The notes: generated by a model from the letters alone, not told the origin. DNA of 64,000 nt from Pseudomonadota bacterium (GCA_018261905.1 JAGTRU010000005.1:62001-126000); one strand, 5' to 3'; counted from the first letter of the stretch, positions 7,612-17,303 are shown. A program made the numbers and translations.

Positions 7612-8526
7612 TCAGAAGGTCAGCGTCGAACTGTTGGCGACCAGGCCCAGGCGGGCCGAGAGGACGACGTCCTTGGGGGCGGTGTCCGGAGCATCGCCAA
7701 GGAAATCGCGGCGTAGCGTGATGGCCAGTTGTCCGTCGGCATCGGTTTTTTCGACACCGCTCACGGCAAAGGTCCACGGCGCCCCCTCGGTCTCGATGGA
7801 GATGTTCTTGTCGGCAATCGGCGTGCCGTCCGGTCGGCGCAGTTCGAGCAGGGCCGACATGCTGCGGGCGACCAGTTTGCCGGAAACGATGCTGTCGTTG
7901 ATGTCGCCCGAGACGATGTTCAGGCTGGGCCCGCGAACGACCTGCCGGGGTGCCGGGACGCCGATGTCGCGTTTCGGCTGCAACAGGGCGCTGGCCCGGA
8001 CATGGCCGAAGGAGCGGTCGGAGCTGGTGTCCACGTCACTATTGGTGGTCGTCGAGCTGTAACCGTTGGACATCGCGCCAATACCGAAAATGATGCCGAT
8101 ACCGACATTGGCATACCCCGAGGAACTGGCATACGAAGAACTGTTCGCTTCGCTGCTGGTCACCAGTTCGCTGGCGTAGAACTGGCCCTGCAGGCGGACC
8201 GCCGTCCATTCGTAAAAAACCGGATCGATGAAGTTGATTAGCGGCAGCTTGCGGGTGAAGGTCCGCGACTCGTCGAGATTGCCTTCGTCGTCGTAGATGC
8301 TTTCCTGCACGGCAATGACGTCGACCTGCGTGGTCGCCAGGGCGGAGGTCAGGGCGGCGCCGGTCTTGTTGAGTTTGAGCTGCGTCTCGGCGACGGCTTT
8401 GCCGGTCGTTTCGACCAGCTTGCCGAAGCTCATGCCGGCCCGGTTCAGTTCATCGGAAACGTCGGCGTTGCCGGTCAGGCCGAGTAGGGTGGAGGCGGAA
8501 CCGGCGGGGAAAGGCGTATTAGGCAT
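7612..8526 (-). CDS. Uncharacterised protein, paralogue of the 336-residue neighbour
   Basis: 304 residues, start MPNTPFPAGSAS with AAAGGAG upstream. An N-terminal helix (AVAETQLKLNKTG) is followed by LPLINFIDPVFYEWTAVRLQ, which lines up with LSVLNFVTPTVHEWKHVALS in the upstream protein. The middle is Ser/Gly-rich with a glycine-rich hydrophobic patch (YANVGIGIIFGIGAMS). The C-terminal domain has the Ig-like signature VEKTDADGQLAITLRR. There is no signal peptide. The conserved pairing with a protease and the shared fold suggest it is a structural or substrate component; no function is known to me. Confidence 0.6.
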   Translation of the reverse strand: MPNTPFPAGSASTLLGLTGNADVSDELNRAGMSFGKLVETTGKAVAETQLKLNKTGAALTSALATTQVDVIAVQESIYDDEGNLDESRTFTRKLPLINFIDPVFYEWTAVRLQGQFYASELVTSSEANSSSYASSSGYANVGIGIIFGIGAMSNGYSSTTTNSDVDTSSDRSFGHVRASALLQPKRDIGVPAPRQVVRGPSLNIVSGDINDSIVSGKLVARSMSALLELRRPDGTPIADKNISIETEGAPWTFAVSGVEKTDADGQLAITLRRDFLGDAPDTAPKDVVLSARLGLVANSSTLTF

Positions 8527-8545
8527 GGATTTCTCCTTTGTCGTT

Positions 8546-9556
8546 TCAGATGACGAGATCGAAGCGCTTGCTGATCTGGCCGAGTTTCAGGGTGATGCTG
8601 CGCTTGACCGCCTGGGCGAAACCGAGGGTGATGTTGCGTTTCAGGGTCACCTTGACCTGTCCGTCGGCATTGGTCGTCGAGCCGGTAAAGGGCGCGGTGG
8701 TGACGAAGGAGGGCAGCAAGCCGCCGGCGTCGAGTTCCAGCACCTTGTTCGGATTGACCGCGCCACTGGCTTTGCGGACGTTGATCAGGACCTCGATATT
8801 GCGTTCGGTGACGACGTTGCCGACCTTGGTTTCGACGACGCTGCCCTGACTGACAAAAATCTGCGGGCCGATGGAAACGCTGGCCGGCACCGGGAATTTT
8901 CCGGTCCGACGGGGGGCGAGGACGGCATCGAGCTGGACGACGCCGTTCGACCACTGGGCTTCGCGATGACTGCTCGCCATCATCGAGCGATAGTCTTCGC
9001 TGGTGGACATGTAGCCGACACCGATAAAGCCGAAAAACAGGCCGACCGAACCCATGCTGGTGGACGACCGGTCGATGCTGTAACTGACGCCGGTTTCGTC
9101 GTCCATGGCGCCGACCGAGAGATCCATCGAGAGCGCGACGTGCTTCCATTCGTGCACCGTCGGCGTGACGAAATTGAGCACCGACAACTCGTTGGTGATC
9201 AACTCGGTGTCGTCGGCAACCGGGATGCCGTCATCGTTGAGGTGCTCGATGACTTCGGTGACCACGGTGATCTTGGTGTCCGACAACTGGCGCACCGTGT
9301 CGATCACCCCGTTGTCGAGGGCGGCCTGCGAATCGGCGACGCCGAGGCCGATCGACGACAGGATGTTGCCAAAGGTTGGCGCCAGGGTTTCCAGTTGCCC
9401 GGAAACGTCGGCCCCCAGCCCCTGCAGGCTGCTGCCCGAAGCGCCGCCGACCAGAGAGCGCCGGCTGCCGCCCGCCGTGACGATGCCGCCGGCGCGAGCG
9501 CCGGGGCGGGGGGAGTTGGTGCGCGCCTTGGTTCCGGTTTTTGTCTCATTTGCCAT
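8546..9556 (-). CDS. Uncharacterised protein, first member of a three-gene paralogous family
   Basis: 336 residues preceded by a strong GGAGGT site 4 nt from ATG 9556. The first 50 residues are Ala/Gly/Arg-rich and probably disordered. Then come a helix (GVADSQAALDNGVIDTVRQL), the family motif LSVLNFVTPTVHEWKHVALS, a central glycine/aromatic patch (GSVGLFFGFIGVGYMSTSED) and a C-terminal Ig-like domain with TTNADGQVKVTLKRNITLGF. It ends in LGQISKRFDLVI, comparable to the end of its 304-residue paralogue. It sits directly downstream of the subtilisin gene (52 bp). Function unknown. Confidence 0.6.
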   Translation of the reverse strand: MANETKTGTKARTNSPRPGARAGGIVTAGGSRRSLVGGASGSSLQGLGADVSGQLETLAPTFGNILSSIGLGVADSQAALDNGVIDTVRQLSDTKITVVTEVIEHLNDDGIPVADDTELITNELSVLNFVTPTVHEWKHVALSMDLSVGAMDDETGVSYSIDRSSTSMGSVGLFFGFIGVGYMSTSEDYRSMMASSHREAQWSNGVVQLDAVLAPRRTGKFPVPASVSIGPQIFVSQGSVVETKVGNVVTERNIEVLINVRKASGAVNPNKVLELDAGGLLPSFVTTAPFTGSTTNADGQVKVTLKRNITLGFAQAVKRSITLKLGQISKRFDLVI

Positions 9557-9608
9557 ATTGACCTCCGTAGGAGTGATGTGGTGCTACAGACGCGGCGTCA
9601 CCGGGATT

Positions 9609-11675
9609 TCAGTGCGCCGTGGTATCGACGGCCCAGACCAGCGCATAGCGCTGCGGACCGTCCATTACGTTGGAACCGCTGACGCGCAGCAGGTAGCGGC
9701 CTTTCGCCAGAAGCGGCAGATCGATGCAGGCCAGCGGATTGCAATGTTCAGGCGACTCGCCGGGCACGCCGCCCGTGGCGATGAGTCGACCATCCGGCCC
9801 GTGCAGGCTGAGCGCGAGGTCGTTGATCAGGCGTTCGCCGGCCGGGTCGTACCAGCAGAGCACCGCCCGCAGGCGGCAGTTGCCGGCCAGGCGCAGCACG
9901 GAAGCGCGCTGCTGACCGGTCTCGAGGCGCTGGCTGGCAGCGTCGCGTACCGTGACCTGCCAGCCCGGCGTTGCGGCGAAGGCAGGGGGCAGGGCGCGGC
10001 CGATATCGAGCCGGCCAAAACCGCACTCGGCGGGCAGGGCGTTACCCGTGCCGCGTCCGCGCACCGGCTGGGCAGCCAACAGCAGCAAGGCTTTCAGGGC
10101 GGCGCCGGAAAGCACGCGCCGCTCTCGGCGCCAGGCCTGGCGGATCAGGGCCAGGGCGCCGGTGACCAGCGGTGCCGCCGTCGAGGTGCCGCCGTCGTAC
10201 ATGTAGAAGGGCATCGGGTCGGCCAGGCCCCAACCCTTGTAGGGGGTGCTGCGCGAGCGGGCGGCGACGAGATTGGTGCCCGGGGCGCAGAGGTCGGGCT
10301 TCAGTCGGCCGTCGCGGGTCGGCCCGCAGGAGCTGAAGGGGGCGATCCGGTCGGCTTCGCCGGATACCGGATCGTTGCGGTCGGCCACTACCGGCCAGCG
10401 TTTGGCGCCAGCATCGAGCTGGCCCCAGGTCGCCCGGCTGCCGCAACCGCTGAGCGGCCCTTCGGTGGCGCCGACGGCAATGGCATTCTTGGCGGAGGCC
10501 GGCGAATACAGGGAGCCGGCATCGATGTGGCGGTTGCCGTCGCGGTCGACACCGTCGTTGCCGGCGGCGCAAACGATGACCGCCGCCGGGTCTTCGTTGA
10601 GATAAAGGTCGGTTTCGAAACTGTCGTCGGTATAGGCGCCCTGGGCCGCATCGCCCCAACTGATGTTATGCAGCTTGGCGCCATACGAGGCGGCCTGGCG
10701 ATACAGGTCGCGCAGGTCGATCGGTCGTCCGGCCAGGTAGTAACCGGATGGCAGGCTTCCGGCATGCGCGGCGGTGACCTCGATCTTTTGTTCCAGGGCG
10801 AGAAAGACCAGCTCGCTGGCCGGGGCCAGGCCGCTGTGTTCACCGTGGCTGACGGCGCCCGAGCCGGCCGCCAGACCGGCAACGTGGGTGCCATGCCCAC
10901 TGGCCCGGTCGGCGGCATCGTCGCCCCGGGTGGCGGCGAAGGTGGCCCAGCTCGGATTGGTCGGCAGCGCCAGCAAGGCCCGCAACCGTCCGGAAAAGTC
11001 GGGATGCATGCCAGCACTCGGGTCGCCGCTATCGAGCCCGGTATCGGCAATGGCGATGACTTCACCGGCGCCGTCGAGTCCCCAGGCGGCCGGCAGGCCG
11101 GCCGGCAAGCCCAGGCTGAGGCGCAGGGCGGCGACCGAAAGCAGGCTGGGCAGGCGCACCCGGTCGGCCAATTTGACGCCGGCGATGGCCTGCAGATCGC
11201 CGATGTCGCCGGCGTAGCTGACGCGCAGTTTGCAGTTGGCCGATTGCCGGACGCGCGCCCCGAGTTTTGCCAGATGGCGCATGACCGGGGGTAAGGCCCG
11301 GCGGTCGAAACAGATGAGGTCGAACATGTCGCCGGGCAGGGGACTCTGCGGAATCGGCTGACCCGCCTTACCGAAGCGCTGACACATAGCGTCGTCGTAG
11401 TCGCGGCCGGCGAGCACAAAGCCGAGGTCGGCCAATTGGCCTGGCGTCTGGCGGTAGCTGGTCGGTAGGTCAACACAGACGCCGGCCGGCGGGCAGTAGA
11501 AGCGGATGCGCAGCCCGGCCCGGCGCAAGGCGGTACGCCAGGCCGGCTGGACGGGCCCGGCAAAACTGAGAATGGCGCGTGGAGTCTGGCCGCTCGGCCA
11601 TGTCCCGCTACGCAGCGCCAGCGGGTTGCCATGTACCCAGACTATTTGCTCCTTGGCGGTGTTCTTGGGGGCCAC
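9609..11675 (-). CDS. Subtilisin-family (S8) serine protease without a signal peptide
   Basis: 688 residues with the full S8 triad: Asp in VIAIADTGLDSG (about 208), His in ASGHGTHVAGLAAG (about 262) and Ser in DGGTSTAAPLVTGALALI (about 500). A 200-residue N-terminal region precedes the catalytic domain and may act as a propeptide, but it begins MAPKNTAKEQIVW with no export signal. The C-terminal 120 residues form a beta-sandwich like the P or pre-peptidase domains of secreted S8 enzymes. The start is GTG 11675, with GGAGA about 6 nt upstream. First gene of the minus-strand cluster; the three related proteins and the HhH protein follow closely, so substrates or regulators may be encoded alongside. 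An intracellular or non-classically exported role is likely. Confidence 0.82.
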   Translation of the reverse strand: MAPKNTAKEQIVWVHGNPLALRSGTWPSGQTPRAILSFAGPVQPAWRTALRRAGLRIRFYCPPAGVCVDLPTSYRQTPGQLADLGFVLAGRDYDDAMCQRFGKAGQPIPQSPLPGDMFDLICFDRRALPPVMRHLAKLGARVRQSANCKLRVSYAGDIGDLQAIAGVKLADRVRLPSLLSVAALRLSLGLPAGLPAAWGLDGAGEVIAIADTGLDSGDPSAGMHPDFSGRLRALLALPTNPSWATFAATRGDDAADRASGHGTHVAGLAAGSGAVSHGEHSGLAPASELVFLALEQKIEVTAAHAGSLPSGYYLAGRPIDLRDLYRQAASYGAKLHNISWGDAAQGAYTDDSFETDLYLNEDPAAVIVCAAGNDGVDRDGNRHIDAGSLYSPASAKNAIAVGATEGPLSGCGSRATWGQLDAGAKRWPVVADRNDPVSGEADRIAPFSSCGPTRDGRLKPDLCAPGTNLVAARSRSTPYKGWGLADPMPFYMYDGGTSTAAPLVTGALALIRQAWRRERRVLSGAALKALLLLAAQPVRGRGTGNALPAECGFGRLDIGRALPPAFAATPGWQVTVRDAASQRLETGQQRASVLRLAGNCRLRAVLCWYDPAGERLINDLALSLHGPDGRLIATGGVPGESPEHCNPLACIDLPLLAKGRYLLRVSGSNVMDGPQRYALVWAVDTTAH

Positions 11676-11921
11676 GCTGGTCTCCGGTGAGTGCTGCCTT
11701 TGGCCGCTGCCGGAAAGATCGTAGACGGCGGGGGCAGGCCGATGTCAATCGGGATGTCTGGGAGTGTCGCACTCTCTGGAAATGCTGATGCGATATGACG
11801 TTAAAGCTAGTTCATGCATTTGGGCTTGTCAAAACAATATCGTGACGGCCGAGCAGGGATGCCCCTGGCTTGTTTCTGGCGGGGCAGCTAGACGCCTGAA
11901 GGAAATCATGCCTTGATGAAT

Positions 11922-11959
11922 CGATACAAAAATTTGTGCGAGTTTGAAATTTTGTATCG
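11922..11959. promoter_or_regulatory. Palindromic operator upstream of livH
   Basis: CGATACAAAA (11922-11931) and TTTTGTATCG (11950-11959) form a perfect 10-bp inverted repeat with an 18-bp centre. The left half is itself near-palindromic (ACAAA-AA-TTTGT). It ends 6 bp before the -35 of the liv promoter. The CGATAC core matches the boxes flanking paaN and the one before the diiron oxygenase, pointing to a common regulator. Confidence 0.65.
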
Positions 11960-11965
11960 TTTTTC

Positions 11966-11994
11966 TTGACAGAAGTGATTCCATATTTCAGAAT
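11966..11994 (+). promoter_or_regulatory. Sigma-70 promoter of the liv operon
   Basis: A consensus -35 TTGACA (11966-11971), a 17-bp spacer and CAGAAT (11989-11994, 4 of 6 matches) lie just downstream of the palindromic operator. Predicted transcription would begin near 12001 and include the leader peptide at 12055. Confidence 0.6.
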
Positions 11995-12054
11995 CGATTC
12001 CACGAAATGGCGGCAGCTTCGTCACAGCGATGGCTGATAACAACAGGAGGCGAC

Positions 12055-12114
12055 ATGCAACTAAGAGCGACGGCCGGGGGCCGGGATTGGCCCAAGAGCG
12101 GGGATGGCATCTGA
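12055..12114 (+). CDS. 19-residue leader peptide coupled to livH
   Basis: ATG 12055 is preceded by a strong AGGAGG site (12046-12051). It opens a 19-codon frame, MQLRATAGGRDWPKSGDGI, whose stop overlaps the livH start as TGATG (12112-12116). livH itself has only a poor site (GGGGAT, about 11 nt away), so ribosomes finishing the leader probably reinitiate on livH. The peptide has no run of one amino acid, so classical attenuation is not apparent. An in-frame extension of livH to ATG 12030 is the alternative but lacks a ribosome site. Confidence 0.5.
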   Translation: MQLRATAGGRDWPKSGDGI

Positions 12115-12989
12115 TGCTGGCCCAGTTCCTGCAATTTCTCTTTTCCGGGATCACCGTTGGCGCCACTTACGCGCTGGCGGCGCTCGGTTTCACGCTGATC
12201 TACAACGCCAGCAACGTGATCAACTTCGCCCAGGGTGAATTCATCATGTTGGGCGGCATGCTGGCGGTGTTCTTCACGCAGGCCGGGTTGCCGCTGCCGT
12301 TGGCGCTGCTGCTCGCCATCCTGGTGCCGGCCGTGGTTGGCGTGCTGCTCGAGAAGTTGGCCATCGAGCCGGTCAAGGGCGCCGAGACGGTGACCCTGAT
12401 CATCATTACCATCGGCGCCTCGCTGGTCATCCGCGGCCTGACGGCGGTCATTTTCGGCAAGGGCACGCATAGCCTGCCGGCCTTCTCCGGCGATGCGCCG
12501 ATCGAGATTTTGGGCGCCACCCTGCTGCCGCAGAGCCTGTGGGTGCTGGGCGTGACCGCCGTGGTGGTGGTGGCGCTCTGGTACTTCTTCAACCGCACCT
12601 TGCAGGGCAAGGCCATGCTGGCGACGTCCTACAACCGGCTGGCCGCCGAGCTGGTCGGCATCAATACCGGCTGGGTGCTGTTCATGAGTTTCGCCATGTC
12701 GGCGGCGCTCGGCGCGCTGGGCGGTATCCTGATCACGCCGATCACGCTGACCTCCTACGATGCCGGCATCATGCTCGGCCTCAAGGGCTTTGTCGCGGCG
12801 GTGGTCGGCGGCCTGGGCAACGGTCTCGGTGCCGTGCTCGGCGGCCTGCTGGTCGGTATCCTGGAAGCCATGGGGGCCGGCTATATCTCGTCGGCCTACA
12901 AGGATGCGATGCCCTTCGTGCTCATTCTGCTGATTCTCTTTTTCATGCCGCGCGGCCTGTTCGGCGGCAAATCGACGGACCGGGTGTAA
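12114..12989 (+). CDS. livH: Branched-chain amino acid/aromatic acid-type ABC transporter permease LivH
   Basis: A 291-residue inner-membrane permease with about eight hydrophobic helices. It carries the family segments GFTLIYNASNVINFAQGEF near the N-terminus and AAVVGGLGNGLGAVLGGLL near the C-terminus. Start MLAQFLQFLF at 12114 overlaps the leader-peptide stop. First transporter gene of livH-livM-livG-livF, with livM two bases downstream. LivHMGF systems import branched-chain amino acids, but many members import aromatic acids. The operator shared with paa genes favours an aromatic or phenylacetate-related substrate here. No periplasmic binding protein (LivK) is encoded in the window. Confidence 0.9.
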   Translation: MLAQFLQFLFSGITVGATYALAALGFTLIYNASNVINFAQGEFIMLGGMLAVFFTQAGLPLPLALLLAILVPAVVGVLLEKLAIEPVKGAETVTLIIITIGASLVIRGLTAVIFGKGTHSLPAFSGDAPIEILGATLLPQSLWVLGVTAVVVVALWYFFNRTLQGKAMLATSYNRLAAELVGINTGWVLFMSFAMSAALGALGGILITPITLTSYDAGIMLGLKGFVAAVVGGLGNGLGAVLGGLLVGILEAMGAGYISSAYKDAMPFVLILLILFFMPRGLFGGKSTDRV

Positions 12990-12991
12990 GC

Positions 12992-13924
12992 ATGAAAAAG
13001 AACGTTTTCTTCGGTCTCTACCTGATCATCGGCCTGTTGCTGGTGCTGCCTTTTGTGCTGCCCAACAGCTTCTACCTCGATCTCGTCATCCGCATGGCGA
13101 TCAATGCCGTGATCGTCCTCGGCCTCAATCTGTTGATCGGTTTTGCCGGGCAGATCAGTCTCGGGCATGCCGGTTTTCTCGGCATCGGCGCCTATGCCTC
13201 GGCCGTCCTGCCCACCCATTTCGGTTGGCATCCGCTACTCGCCATGGGCGCCGGGGCGGCTGTCACCGGCCTGCTGGCGGCGCTGGTGGCGCGGCCGATC
13301 TTCAAGCTGAAAGGCCACTACCTGGCGATGGCGACCCTCGGTCTGGGCATCATCATCAACATCGCGCTGCGCAACGAGGCGCAATGGACCGGCGGTCCGG
13401 ACGGCATGCCAGTGCCGGCGATGGGCCTGTTCGGCTTCGAACTGTCCAGCGACAAGCACTGGTACTGGGCGGTGGCGCTGCTGCTCTCGGTCAGCGTCTG
13501 GGCATCGCTGAACCTGATCGATTCGCCCTTCGGCCGGGCGCTGCGCGCCTTGCACGGTTCGGAAGTGGCGGCCCAGGTGGTCGGTGTCGATGTGGTGCGC
13601 TACAAGGTGGCGATTTTCGTGCTGTCGGCCGTTTTCGCCAGCCTGATGGGCAGCGTCACGGCGCATTACGGCGGCTTCGTGACGCCCAACCTGGCCGACT
13701 TTTTTCATTCCATCGAACTGGTCACCATGGTGGTGATCGGCGGCATGGCCTCGGTGTACGGTTCGGTAATCGGCGCCGTGCTGCTCACCGCCATGCCGCA
13801 GGCGCTGGCTACCTTCGAAGGCTGGGAAACCGTGGCCTTCGGTTCCATTCTGATGCTCAGCATGATATTCATGCCAAAGGGACTGGTGCCGACCCTGGCC
13901 GCCAAGTTCGGGAAGGGGGAATGA
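12992..13924 (+). CDS. livM: ABC transporter permease LivM
   Basis: A 310-residue membrane permease beginning MKKNVFFGLYLIIGLLLVLP. It has the LivM hallmark NLLIGFAGQISLGHAGFLGIGAYASA and the C-terminal IELVTMVVIGGMASVYGSVIGA. It starts two bases after the livH stop with no separate ribosome site, implying coupled translation. It would form the heterodimeric membrane channel with LivH. An 84-bp gap with a GC-rich repeat separates it from livG. Confidence 0.92.
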   Translation: MKKNVFFGLYLIIGLLLVLPFVLPNSFYLDLVIRMAINAVIVLGLNLLIGFAGQISLGHAGFLGIGAYASAVLPTHFGWHPLLAMGAGAAVTGLLAALVARPIFKLKGHYLAMATLGLGIIINIALRNEAQWTGGPDGMPVPAMGLFGFELSSDKHWYWAVALLLSVSVWASLNLIDSPFGRALRALHGSEVAAQVVGVDVVRYKVAIFVLSAVFASLMGSVTAHYGGFVTPNLADFFHSIELVTMVVIGGMASVYGSVIGAVLLTAMPQALATFEGWETVAFGSILMLSMIFMPKGLVPTLAAKFGKGE

Positions 13925-13930
13925 GATGAA

Positions 13931-13995
13931 ACAACCCCCACGCTCATTTCATTCGCTGCCCCCCGAGGGGGCGCATGCCTCCCTCGGGGCGGCCC
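13931..13995. repeat. REP-like GC hairpin between livM and livG
   Basis: CCCCGAGGG (13961-13969) pairs with CCCTCGGGG (13981-13989), preceded by ACAACCCCCACGCTC. This resembles a dispersed intergenic repeat I associate with Burkholderiales genomes, where a CCCCCACGCTC stretch precedes CCCCCCGAGGGGG. In the transcript it forms a strong hairpin separating the permease genes from the ATPase genes. Confidence 0.65.
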
Positions 13996-14008
13996 TTCAG
14001 GAGGCATG

Positions 14009-14770
14009 ATGGCCTTACTCGATGTCTCCCAGCTTTCCATCCACTTCGGCGGCGTCAAGGCGGTGCAGAACGTCAGTTTTTCCATCGATGCCGGCATTGT
14101 CTATTCGGTGATCGGCCCCAATGGTGCCGGCAAGACGACGTTGTTCAACCTGATTACCGGTGTCTATACGCCGACCTCCGGCGAAATCCGCCTCGACGAC
14201 GAATCGATCGGCGGCAAGTCGCCGAACCAGCTGGCGACGCGCGGCGTGGCGCGCACTTTTCAGAACCTGCAGATCTGCATGAACATGAGTGCCCGCGAGA
14301 ACGTCATGGTCGGCGCCCATCTGCGCCTGGATCGAAATCTGATCAAAGCCGCATTGCGCTTCCCCGGACTCAAGCGGCGCGATGCCGAAATGTGCGAGGA
14401 GGCGGCCGAACTGATGCGCTTTGTCGGCCTGGAAAAATACATCGAGGCACGCGCCGACAGCATGCCCTACGGCGCCCTGAAACGCCTGGAAATCGCCCGG
14501 GCGCTGGCCATGAAGCCGCGCCTCTTGTTTCTCGACGAACCGGCGGCCGGCCTCAACCCCAGGGAAACCATCGAGGTCGATCATCTGGTGCGCAAGGTCG
14601 CCGATGCCGGCATCACCGTGGTACTGGTCGAGCATGACATGAAAATGGTGATGAATCTCTCGGATCGCATCCTGGTGCTCGACTATGGCAAGAAACTGGC
14701 GGAAGGCACGGGCGAAGAAGTCCGCAAAAACCCGGACGTGATTGCCGCCTACCTCGGCGCCCACGCCTGA
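14009..14770 (+). CDS. livG: ABC transporter ATP-binding protein LivG
   Basis: A 253-residue ATPase with Walker A GPNGAGKTT, signature YGALKRLEIARALA (the usual LSGGQ is replaced, as is common in LivG), Walker B LLFLDEPAAGLNP and switch His in LVEHDM. AGGAGG (13999-14004) lies before two consecutive ATGs, 14006 and 14009. The second gives the better spacing and is used here. One of two ATPases energising the LivHM channel; the partner is the haemerythrin-fused LivF 16 bp downstream. Confidence 0.92.
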   Translation: MALLDVSQLSIHFGGVKAVQNVSFSIDAGIVYSVIGPNGAGKTTLFNLITGVYTPTSGEIRLDDESIGGKSPNQLATRGVARTFQNLQICMNMSARENVMVGAHLRLDRNLIKAALRFPGLKRRDAEMCEEAAELMRFVGLEKYIEARADSMPYGALKRLEIARALAMKPRLLFLDEPAAGLNPRETIEVDHLVRKVADAGITVVLVEHDMKMVMNLSDRILVLDYGKKLAEGTGEEVRKNPDVIAAYLGAHA

Positions 14771-14786
14771 GCCGGAAGGAAAGAAC

Positions 14787-16097
<1,311 letters not shown>

Positions 16098-16115
16098 GGC
16101 CGCTCGTCGGCCGAT

Positions 16116-16141
16116 GACCAGACGCCGCCCGGCGTCTGGTC
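16116..16141 (+). terminator. Strong hairpin downstream of livF
   Basis: GACCAGACGCC (16116-16126) pairs perfectly with GGCGTCTGGTC (16131-16141) around a 4-nt loop, 19 nt after the livF stop. There is no T-run, so it is a probable transcript 3' end rather than a textbook intrinsic terminator. Confidence 0.55.
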
Positions 16142-16193
16142 GCGGCGTCCGGCCGGTAACCCTCCCGGTCGTTTGCCGCTTATCCGTTCGCCA

Positions 16194-16222
16194 TTGACAG
16201 GCGTCATGCTCTGTAATAAAAC
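16194..16222 (+). promoter_or_regulatory. Putative promoter for the gene at 16371
   Basis: A perfect TTGACA (16194-16199), a 17-bp spacer and TAAAAC (16217-16222) lie in the 273-bp gap after livF. Transcription would start near 16230, leaving a 140-nt leader. Confidence 0.45.
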
Positions 16223-16370
16223 CATGGCCCAGACAGGGTTTATAAGCATGAAATAAATAGCCGATCCACCCCGCGTCCGCCCGTCGCCGGGCCTTGTCCG
16301 GCGGCTGGCCGGGGACGGCAAGGACAGCCGCCAATCGAGAACGACAAAACTTTTCAGGAGAATTACCACC

Positions 16371-17237
16371 ATGTTTGCCGCCCTCTCCCGTTTGACTCGT
16401 TCGGCTGCACCCAAAGCGACACCGCCGGCCAATAGCCTGCTGCTCACCCAGGTGGTCGATACGGTCGGTGGAGGCATCGGCCAGGCCAGGGATTTTGAAA
16501 AGCTGTTGTTGCCGGCGATTGATTCGGCGATCGATTATTTTGCCGGGCAAATCGATGCCATTCCCGGGCCGCTCGATATCTCGCATCGGGGCTTTGCCCA
16601 GAATGCCGCCTCCGTGGCGCTTTTCCCGGAAACCGGTGAAATCATCCGGGCGCTTGGCCGCAGTCTTGAAGTCAAGGATTCACTGCCGCGTCTAGCCAGC
16701 CACAACGGCGACCAGGTGCATGCCTTGCTCGGCGTCCGCCGCCGGGCATCGGGCGCCGCCAACGGCGAGGGTTTCGCCGACCATACCATCCGCAGTCTGG
16801 CGCCCAGCCTGGCGGACGCTCGCGACTATCTCGCCTGCGCCGCCTTCAAACGCATCCTCAACGATTTCACCGAACACGTGAATAAGCTCCGGCGGCGCGA
16901 CCATCTGCTCAAGGTGGAATGGAATATCCAGAACGAGGTGTCGGACAAGGCCGGTGCGGCCGACAACCGGGAATACATTTCGGCCAGCGAGTTGACCCCG
17001 GACAAGCTGCTCCAGGGATTGATCGGCTGGCTTGCTACGCCGGAAAAATACCTGCGCCTGGAAGCGAGCGGCGTTTTCCTGCCGGCCGGCGCGGCCCCCC
17101 GCGAAGCGCACGAACTGCCGCTCCTGCATTGCAGCGATCGGCGGCAGTGGCTGGTTTGCCTGGTCCATTTTCCGGTGGCCGAAGGTTTGCGGGCGCTCGA
17201 AGAGGAAACCCACCACCACCGCCACATCTTCATCTAG
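16371..17237 (+). CDS. Conserved-looking protein of unknown function
   Basis: 288 residues starting MFAALSRLTRSAAPKATPPA, with AGGAGA 10 nt before the ATG. No signal peptide or membrane helix. Helical N-terminal half with GFAQNAASVALFPETGEIIR; the centre has DYLACAAFKRILNDFTEHVNKLRRR; the C-terminus ends with a His-rich ETHHHRHIFI. The composition is that of a soluble cytoplasmic protein. Its own promoter and 66-bp distance from the peptidase gene allow independent expression or a two-gene unit. I do not recognise the family. Confidence 0.6.
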   Translation: MFAALSRLTRSAAPKATPPANSLLLTQVVDTVGGGIGQARDFEKLLLPAIDSAIDYFAGQIDAIPGPLDISHRGFAQNAASVALFPETGEIIRALGRSLEVKDSLPRLASHNGDQVHALLGVRRRASGAANGEGFADHTIRSLAPSLADARDYLACAAFKRILNDFTEHVNKLRRRDHLLKVEWNIQNEVSDKAGAADNREYISASELTPDKLLQGLIGWLATPEKYLRLEASGVFLPAGAAPREAHELPLLHCSDRRQWLVCLVHFPVAEGLRALEEETHHHRHIFI

Positions 17238-17303
17238 GCCGGCGCGCCATGCGGCCGGATCAACGGGTAGAATCCGGGCCTTCCTGAGGTTCGAGTCTGC
17301 CGC

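Larger units (their letters stand above)
11676..12054. other. Intergenic control region between the subtilase cluster and the liv operon
   Basis: About 380 bp with no credible gene longer than a leader peptide. The right half is AT-rich and holds the livH operator and promoter. I see no obvious promoter motif for the subtilase gene, which starts on the opposite strand at the left end. Confidence 0.6.
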
